The notes beneath the pieces were generated by a model. The model searched no databases and was not told the DNA's origin. It was given only the letters and a program-made list of their open reading frames with translations. Shown piece by piece: positions 56,190 to 64,000 of a stretch of DNA of 64,000 nt. How positions within the stretch are numbered: position 1 is the stretch's first letter; every line of letters begins with the position of its first letter. Source of the DNA: Morinoia aosen (taxonomy: Eukaryota; Arthropoda; Malacostraca; Amphipoda; Talitridae); the NCBI GenBank assembly GCA_030386875.1, contig CM059574.1, forward strand, positions 5,649,934 through 5,713,933. Reading direction: 5' to 3'. The translations under genes and the position numbers were made by a program.

Positions 56190-58319
56190 ACTACAGCGCT
56201 ACATTCGGTTTATAAGCGAAATAAAGGACTTTCATGAAGGACTTTCAGAAAATTCTGTACCAAACCATGTAAAGGACTTGACCTCACAAAAATATAACTT
56301 TCAGTGGGGGCTGTGACATTGACTGCGCTATGACATTAACCATAGAATCAACTAAAACACTGCAGTTAAATGATTTGAGAATAACTCCAGGCCCGTGAAT
56401 GAATAGTTTTTCGAAGCACATCAATGAGTTTTTTCCCCACAAAAAATTAAGAAATCTTGATCGCACATAACGATAGCTACTTGATTTGATGCGAAAAATT
56501 CACAAACTAAAACAATTATGGTCTATCCAAGCAACGTTCCTAGTGTTACGAAATGCCTTCCAAATTATTTAGGGGAAGAGCATAATATGAAAGCAACCTT
56601 ACAGAATTGAATAAAACATAAGTTAAAGAACATATCTTTGCTTACGTTGCATCATAAAAATAAAGGACAAAGATTAAATCATCTTATTACAATTATTGAC
56701 TGTTAGAGCCACAGCGAGTAATGTGAGCTACTTCGCAACCGACCAATACAAATATTCATGTGAGATGTAAGAGTAAACTTGATGCGGAACACTTATCCTA
56801 ATCAGGTGCTGGATTGGTCTGATGTTCGATTTAAGCAAGTGAACGGGAAATAATGAATAAATCAATTACATTACCTTCAAGGGCCAGGCAAGAATATAAC
56901 TTAAAGCATACTAAGAATTAGCTTCAAGCCAACGATCTATCATTTTTAGTTTAGTACTAGTAATACATTTTTTTGACCTCTCACATTTTCAATTTAATGA
57001 GTAATATGATACAATATTCGCTTTCAATGCATGCTTCTATAAGCTACCCTCACGGATGATAGAAAGCATCGATTTTCAATATTTAATTTCAGTGAAATCG
57101 AAACCAAATTGAGGTCTGGGCTTGCCATGGAAATGAAGTTATCATTTGGTTCGGTTCGCAGAAACATCGCTTTCTATTCAAACAATCGGGATGAAAAGTT
57201 TAAGTAGATAATAGGTGCTTCGTTCTTTAACTCCTTCGATAGCGAAAGTTGTGAACATGAAACTACGAAGAGGAAATCGATCAAAATCAAAGAGCTTGAG
57301 CATTTCCAGGTATTAATTATATGTGTGGTGTGGGCATTGTATTCTAAGCTTCTCATTTCTGTATATTTTTAAGATAAAATAGCATCTTTTTGTCTTACAA
57401 TGTCCCTTGTCATATTTCTTCATACAGCACTAAAGAAATGTGAGGACAATGCACCGTACATCATTTTTAACGCTCCATCATATAAAACCTGTTTGTATTT
57501 GTTGTAAAGCCGTGCTGATTTTCAAAGCGTTGCACCAATTGTATGCAACATGTCCTCCTAAATTAATTATTTATCATTCATAACATCTTGCAATTTAGAT
57601 GAGTTACGTAATTATTTCATTCTGATCATCGCAAAATTGATGTCTGAAAGTGTTGTAGTATGTTTGTGGGTGAATGGAAGTTATTTTGTTTCACTGACAT
57701 GGATATTTTGTTAACTTGAAACTGCATTTAAACTTTTTACGATTTGCAATTCATTCAATTATCTTCTCAAGTTGCGTTTTTGCTAGGAAAAGTGGAAGAA
57801 AAACTACCAACATCTTCATCAGAAAAAAGTTTGAATTTTATAAACTAAATCGATTCAAGTACGTAACATTGACGTATAAATTTACCCAACTCTATTTATG
57901 ATGTAATTTAAAAATTTCGAGTTCTGGTTTGCACTTAAACGTGCAGATAGTTCATATGAAATCTGCTCATCAAAATGTTCAAGTTGACACAAACAAATTT
58001 CATTAACAACCAAAAAATTGACGATACAAGGAAACATGTGAAACGAAAGTAATTGGCCAACTAAACAAGGAAATAAATGAAACAGAAGAATTTGGCCGAT
58101 ATCGACATCATGTTATATCAATTTTATTTCATCACGCAATTGAAGTATTTCAGCTAAAAAGTTATTAATAAAGTGCCCTGAAACTTTCAAAATTACATGT
58201 GCTGGGAACAAACTGCGATCGACACAATCATTACCTTTCCATATTTTGATGATGTATGCACAGCGAATACAATGTTGAAAGTCAAAGGAATAGCCGATGC
58301 TATTCAAGTAAGTAAGTAG
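56190..58319. other. Unassigned AT-rich DNA
   Basis: About 2.1 kb with no gene, repeat array or transposon end recognised. Confidence 0.55.
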
Positions 58320-58784
58320 TTGGACTTCGCAATGGAGGATAAACCTGTAGGCAAATTGCTGAATGGGTTAAGGTTCTGTACTCATCTCATGGTACAATGG
58401 TTCGGAAGCATCGAGAGACTGAGGCAATCTCCAATCTGTCAAGAAGTCAGAGCTCCTCGCAAGATCAAGGACCGCTCTCGACGCTATGTACTGCGCGTCG
58501 GGCGACGAATGAGATATGACAGCTCGTACATACCAACAGAAAGAACTTGAGTTACAAGGAGTTAACGTTAGTTTAAAAATAATTACTGAAGAATTGTATC
58601 GAAGTGGCTTACACCCCTTCCTACCGAGCTCCTCTTCTTTCCACAAAGCATGTTAAAGAATCGTTTAAAGCTTAGTGAAGACCTTATTGACATTTCAATT
58701 ATTTTGGGAACGGGTTGTTTGGTCGGATGAAAATGAAATTGATCTTTTCGATCGATACGCTGCTCGTCGTCTTTTGAGGAAAAC
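58320..58784 (+). mobile_element. Tc1-like transposon remnant, cut by an LTR element
   Basis: In order on the plus strand: KHRETEAISNLSRS and RAPRKIKDRSRRYVLRV with RYDSS (second helix-turn-helix of a Tc1 transposase), then in another frame ELQGVNVSLKIITEELYRSG, then FWERVVWSDENEIDLF. The last contains the second catalytic aspartate of the DDD/E triad (codon at 58,726-58,728) in the family's WSDE context. At least two frame changes and internal stops are present. The match ends at RLLRK, exactly where the terminal repeat of the LTR fossil begins (58,785), so the rest of the transposase lies beyond that insertion. The first helix-turn-helix and left inverted terminus were not recognised. Confidence 0.85.
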
Positions 58785-59002
58785 TGTGTCCCATGATACC
58801 ACAAGCAACATCCTTGCGGCAATAGTATACGGGCCAGTGAAACGCCAGTAGACTTCTTGGAGGTACACTTTATTGGGTAATCCGTAGCAGGTGAGGTACA
58901 GGCGAGGTACGTGATCGATTGAGCCCAGAGGAATAGCGCTAATCGCTTATAAAGCATCTGAGGTGTTTAGGGTAGGGGGGCGAGTGTATGCGTGCGTGCA
59001 CA
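58785..59002 (-). repeat. 3' LTR of a Ty3/gypsy-type fossil
   Basis: A 218-bp unit on the minus strand runs from TGTGCACGCACG to ATGGGACACA, with short inverted termini TGTG/CACA. It contains a TATA-like TTTATAAG (58,946-58,954) and a polyadenylation signal AATAAAG (58,868-58,874). A purine-rich tract, GGTGTGGGGAGG, lies immediately outside its 5' edge at 59,006-59,017, as expected next to a 3' LTR. The partner LTR must lie beyond the window. Confidence 0.75.
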
Positions 59003-59017
59003 TTACCTCCCCACACC

Positions 59018-61364
59018 AAACAATTTAGGTACTCAAATCACAAATGCAAAAAAAAATAATATTCAGGTGGGTAAGAAAAAAAAAATTTTTTTCTTCAAAC
59101 AAGATTACCAAAATAAATTTCGTCTCCGCCTTTCATGCGTGTTAAACTCAAAGATAAAATTATTAACCCAAACAATTAAATTTGATCAAACTTAGTAACA
59201 GTACTTTGCCCAAGAAGTATCATTAATACTCGGCAACACAAGCAAGGAGTATAAAGGCGGCTGAAGCAACATAATAAAATGCCCTTTTCCTCAACATTGA
59301 AAAGAAATAAAAAACCAGCTGCTACAAAAAACAACAGCACAACTATTGAACTTATGATAATGTCAACAAAGTCTGGTAAAGGAATGTAAAAACCAATGGT
59401 CAAATAATTTCGCTTCCTTCGCAATTAAAAATGATCACTCATAGCAACGATAACAAATAAAAAACAATTTAGACATCAAGTGATCGCAATGATAATTTCG
59501 AAATTGTGGCCACAGCAAATACCTCTACAGCAAACTTCACCTGATTGCTTGACGCGCAATAAACACAAGTATTATTAATACCAACGAAATAAATCTAGTG
59601 ATTATATGATTATAACACTGGTTAAAAGGGTAAATGCAAAGTAAAACACGAGTTCCTCGGCAAGGTAATTTCGGAAAATTATATAATGATCAAAACTATT
59701 ACCTCGTAGGTAATGAAAAATGAGAGCGTAGTATTCAACCGTAATGAATCTAAATAGTTATCAAATTTAAGAATCATTAAAGTTACCACCAAAAAACTAA
59801 TGACGGTAGAGAACGGTTACAAGTTTCCGTAGACTACAAAACAAACAAAATAGTAAGATAATTTTACAGACAAAAACGGAGCAATTAGAACATCAAGTAT
59901 GAATATGAAACAATGCTAAATTAGTAAGAAATTATACGAAAATGGGTTCAGCACCTTCAGCACCTTGGGTAACTCGCTATTTATAATAATTATAATTTAA
60001 AATTTAATATAATTTCCCAATCTTAATGAAATGTAAACACGGTTCATAAATCTTGAACGACTCTGAAATTATAATTACCTAATTTCTAGTTTCCAAACTT
60101 ATTAAACCACTTTTTCAACACCATGAACATGGTAAAGTAACATTGTAGAAAATAAACACTCTTTTTCAAGTTAACACCAAAGAAAATATGTACAGTCAGT
60201 CATTTTTTGAGTTCATTAATGGTTCACCGTTGTTCTCCCTTCCCTTTCACGAAGGTGATTTATGCCTAATTAGTATGGGTTAACTGCGCGCGGAGGTTGA
60301 CTGCTGTTAAGTTGTTGACTGCGCGCGGAGGCTTAACTGCCGTCAAGGCCGCCTCAGTTATTGACAGGCGCTTCGGCGCCAGGCCGTGCACACCCACAGT
60401 ACAGTGCGTGAAGGAGTCACGTGTTTAATACGTGACTCGTTCGTACTCTCTGAGCTCGTACACCCACGCGAAGCTGAAATTGAAACGAAAACAAGAACGA
60501 TTAGCTTGGCCAAATAAAAATAAAAATAAACACAATTTTAACAAACCTAAAATAAATTTTTAACAAGCCCATAATGATATACGGAAATGATAACATAAGC
60601 ATAAATGCTTGAAGAAAGCGAACTGCAGCTTGATAAAGAATGGTTACTATGTATAAAAAAGATCCTATAAAATATAAACAAATGTTGCTCGTCAACAAGA
60701 CTAGCTTTTAAGTAAGAGCTGCATTTACACTATCGTTCGGGGAATTTCCATTCAATCAAATATATTAATCAATTTTAGTCGTTATGCTGATGATCAGGCA
60801 TTCCAATCAAAAATATAAAAATAATTCTAATTTCGCTGTAGCGTCGAGATCGACCTTCTCATGAGATGAGATGCAAAGTCAGCGATTGCATTTAGCAACC
60901 ACGGAATTCGTTCGCCATTTAATTTGTTAATTCAGCAACAACGTCCAAGCGGATGCACGCCTAGAGTTGCATGTGTACAGCACAAAACAAACCAATAAAA
61001 ACAGCGAATTGTAAAAATTCGTAAAAGTATTGTAAGAGGTACGCAAACATATTTTTTAACCTCGAGTTTAAATTAAAACACTTAACCTAACTAATTATGA
61101 TATGCGCAGCTAAAAGGCTTGTCAACCACTGAAATTAATACCTACGGGATTATAATGCGGCAAAACAAACAATATAAATAATGCGTTGGTAAAGCACATA
61201 ACACAACGAAAAATTCTTCCCACCTATAAGGAAAACGCTAAATCGAGTAATATAGTTATACTTTTAGTAAAACGTAACCTGTTGAGTCGTCAGAGTGAGT
61301 GTCGTAAGTACAGTAAATAAAAAAAATTGTTAAATAGTAAAATGGAGAGCTGTTTATTTAACTC
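59018..61364. other. 2.3-kb AT-rich stretch between pol and the 3' LTR of the fossil
   Basis: No env-type or other domain was recognised. Two short minus-strand hydrophobic frames exist (near 59,176-59,424 and 60,501-60,698), but they have no family signature. A GC-rich block at 60,275-60,480 includes two ~31-bp repeats of an ACTGCGCGCGGAGG phrase and may be a separate insertion. Confidence 0.5.
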
Positions 61365-64000
61365 TCCGTAAAGGTAACACATGATTCATGTTGCTTTTGT
61401 AAGTCTTCTCCCCAATTTTTATCTCGACTCAATTTCGCTTGACCTTCAGGACTATGCTCGGTCCTAGCCATGTCAGCTCTAGCTTATGCTTTTTACCGTG
61501 GTTTCTTAAAAGGACTCAATCACCGATAAGGAAGATTTTGTCTTTACGCTTAATGTTTCGGTATATATTCTGTTCAGTAGTATTATTTAATATTAGGTTC
61601 CTAACGTTTTCTACAATACGAGCTGCCTCTTTGGCTCGAACATTAACCAAATCTATCTCTTCATCATAATTATAAGTTACCTTACTAAAACTTTCACCTT
61701 GGAAGTAAGGACACGTGTCCCTGTTAAATACAATGTAACTGGGAGTATCCCCCAGTGTAGAATTGAGAGCATTGTTCAAAGCATTCTCAACGACTTCTAA
61801 GCACTGGTCCCACTCAGCATGAACTAATGAATTAATGTACAATTTTAATATGTTAGTGATTTTTTTATGTTCCTTTCAACAATAGCGTTCGAATGAGGAC
61901 TAAAAGCTAGAACTTCTTTTTCGCAATCGCATGTATGTTGGCAAATTGCTTCACTGCTACAGATTTAAATTCGAGTGCGTTGTCAGTGATTAACGTTTTC
62001 GGGTATCCGAAAGTGCTAAAACAATTTCCTAAACATACTATTACTGTGTCTGTTCGACGGTTAGATGTCGCGTATAATTTGCAGTACTTAGAAAAAAAGA
62101 TCAATAATAACCAATATATATTTATTACCACTATCGGTAGTTTTGAGGGGACCAAGATAGTCCATTGTAACTACTTGAAAAGGTTCTTTTGCTATAGGAG
62201 CTGTCAAAATTTTAATGGGCACAGAAGGTCGTGCTTTTAAGAAGTTTACAAACTTCACAATTTTGTACGAATTTCCTCACAATCGTTTTCTCCATATTGT
62301 TATAATACTTCAATTTGAATTTGAATAAGGTGTGCAAAGCGTCGGTATGGTAAATGGAATGTATGGCCAAAATTGCCTTCTCCATTAGGGAAGTTGGCAC
62401 CACTGAAGTTAATATAGCACTTGGTCGTGTGTCAATCGGTCGCCGTCGGTACAATATATCATTTATAATTAATTAACTCTGTAAGTCAGGGATTGTGGAC
62501 GCACTTCCATGAAGTAGCGTTTCTTTAACTTCAATACAAAAAGGGTCTAGTTTTTGCTCGTCAATAAACTCTTTAATAGTCCATGCAATTTCTTTTTCTG
62601 TCGGTACGTAATCAATCAGTTTCGGTTGCGTCTCGTTGCGTGCCAAGACAGCGTCGGTGTGTTCTCTCAGCACCGACGAGTCACTGGGGTCGTCCGGCTG
62701 TCGAGACAGTCTTTTTTTATTTGAGACCGAGTCTCTGCGATGCACGCTTCTGATTCAAGCTCCGTGTGCAGAGCTTCACAGCTCTCTAGTTCTTTAATTG
62801 TTAATTGATTATCGCTTATGGGTAAGTCTGCTTAAGTAATCAGCCACAACGTTTTGCCTGCCAGGTAGGTATTTAACAATATGATCGTAGGAATGAACAT
62901 TTATACACCACCTCACAATGACAGTATCCTCTGGGAGTTTTTTAAGAAACAGAGGAGCCAATGGTTTATGGTCCGTAAAAACACGAATAGGATATCCAGT
63001 TATTAAATATTTGAACGCCTTAAGAGCTGAATAAAGAGCAAAAAATTCCTTTTTCGTAGTACTGTAGCGTTTTTGGCTAGAATTTAAGCTTTTCTAAAAT
63101 AAGCTACAGGACGCATTATTCTATCGCTTGACTCCTTGGCCTGCATCACAACGGCTCCGATCCCAAAATTTGATGCGTCAGTAAATATGTGAAAGTCTTT
63201 CGTATAGTCAGGATGTCGTAAAACAGTCTCAGATGTCAGAGCAGATTTGATATAGTCAAAACTTTTTTGGCATTTGTCGTTCCAATCAAAAACAACATCT
63301 TTCCTTAAAAGCCATAGGCAATTTCCGCAAAATTAGGTAAAAAATTTCTAAAATAGTTAGCTAGACCTAAGAACTGCTGCAACTCCTTCACATTTATGGG
63401 AGCCCTACAGTTCTGCAGTTTTTCCGAGTTCTTACACCTTATACCATCCGCAGCAATAATATGTCCCAGATATCCAATTTCTTTTTTAAAGAAGTTACAC
63501 TTTTCAAGTTTTATTGACAAATTTCCAGACCGAAGCATCGTGAGGACACTTCCAATGTCAGTCAAGTGTTGGTTTTTAGTCTTTGAATATACCAAAATGT
63601 CATCCAGGAAGACGAAGCACAATCGGCCTAGTATAGGTGTAAGAACAGAGGTCATCACCCTCTGAAACACGCTCGGACTGGAGCTCAGCCCGAACGGTAT
63701 GCGTTTGAATTGGTATTTACGACACCCTATACTAAAGGCTGTAAATTTCGACTCTCTTGGTCTAATTCGACCTGATGAAACGCGGAACGGAGGTCAAACG
63801 TTGAAAAAAGTGTGTTTTCTCCCAACGTCGACAAAATTTCATCGATCCTGAGTATAGGATACGACTCTTTCACCACAATCTTATTAAAAGCCCTGAAATC
63901 GATTACTGGTCTAAGCTCCCCGTTTTTTCTTAACTGCGATCACTGGGAAGTTATAATCCGACATTGAACTTTTAATTATTCCATGTGAGTGCATTTCATT

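Larger units (their letters stand above)
58785..64000 (-). mobile_element. Ty3/gypsy-type LTR retrotransposon fossil, runs off the right edge
   Basis: Minus-strand fossil with parts in gypsy order. Reverse transcriptase reaches the window edge (63,305-64,000, FLDDILVYSKT), then RNase H (about 62,760-63,300), an HHCC zinc-binding segment with CEVCKLL (62,212-62,454), integrase core with TDNALEF (61,907-62,155) and integrase C-terminal part (about 61,365-61,842, GDTPSYIVFNRD). The 3' LTR is at 58,785-59,002. Gag, protease and the 5' LTR are outside the window. It is broken, with roughly half a dozen breaks in the visible pol, so moderately old. About 2.3 kb between pol and the LTR has no recognised gene. 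It is inserted in a Tc1-like element. Confidence 0.85.

Noticed and set aside
59176-59424. Hydrophobic minus-strand frame near the 3' LTR, considered as an envelope remnant
   Set aside because: Only a single hydrophobic stretch is visible; no family signature supports the call.
63396-63665. 89-residue plus-strand frame
   Set aside because: Antisense shadow of the gypsy-type reverse transcriptase.
1-64000. CRISPR arrays, bacterial operons, rRNA genes
   Set aside because: No regularly spaced palindromic repeats with unique spacers, no prokaryotic coding density and no conserved rRNA segments; the sequence is eukaryotic.

Overview
The window is AT-rich eukaryotic DNA dominated by non-coding sequence and decayed mobile elements. 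No complete host gene could be supported on either strand, and I saw no rRNA, tRNA, CRISPR array or bacterial-style operon. The mix of repeats points to an arthropod: CR1/Jockey-group LINEs, a Tc1-like element, a Ty3/gypsy fossil, a tRNA-derived SINE, and two protein families (called E and F here) that I remember as recurrent uncharacterised proteins of spiders, horseshoe crab, aphids and crustaceans. I cannot narrow the lineage further.

Layout. 1-6.1 kb: unassigned, with one small cysteine-containing open frame on the minus strand. 6.4-9.9 kb: a large fold-back element flanked by an exact 11-bp direct repeat. Its centre is a ~100-bp tandem array interrupted by a four-armed palindromic element with an exact 8-bp target duplication, and its right arm is interrupted by a long-TIR MITE. 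12.4-14.0 kb: two more copies of that MITE family. 14.1-15.8, 20.9-24.4 and 25.6-26.6 kb: three copies of one CR1-group LINE, the last two facing each other. 19.7-20.0 kb: a young poly(A)-tailed retroposed insertion with a 12-bp target duplication. 27-34 kb: mostly unassigned. 34.3-34.8 kb: a 22-bp PstI minisatellite. 35.3 kb: SINE copy 2. 36.9-38.4 kb: an old ~0.7-0.8 kb tandem duplication.

39.2-46.5 kb is a nested stack. A DNA transposon with ~130-bp terminal inverted repeats carries a decayed family-E transposase-like gene on the minus strand. That gene is cut in two by a 3.74-kb element with 39-bp inverted termini, and a SINE sits just upstream of it. 47.5-48.0 kb: tail of a second LINE family. 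48-54 kb: unassigned DNA, G+T-skewed on the plus strand from about 50 kb, with a ~60-bp core repeated three times. 54.3-55.1 kb: truncated family-F gene (minus). 55.9-56.2 kb: ~59-bp tandem repeat. 58.3-58.8 kb: Tc1-like transposase remnant, cut by a broken Ty3/gypsy fossil (minus strand) that starts with its 3' LTR at 58,785 and runs off the right edge.

The genes do not form a pathway; the window is best read as a record of layered insertions. The most informative findings are the terminal inverted repeats around family E, which mark it as a real DNA transposon, and the P-Q-P'-Q' four-arm palindrome that appears to have moved as one unit.
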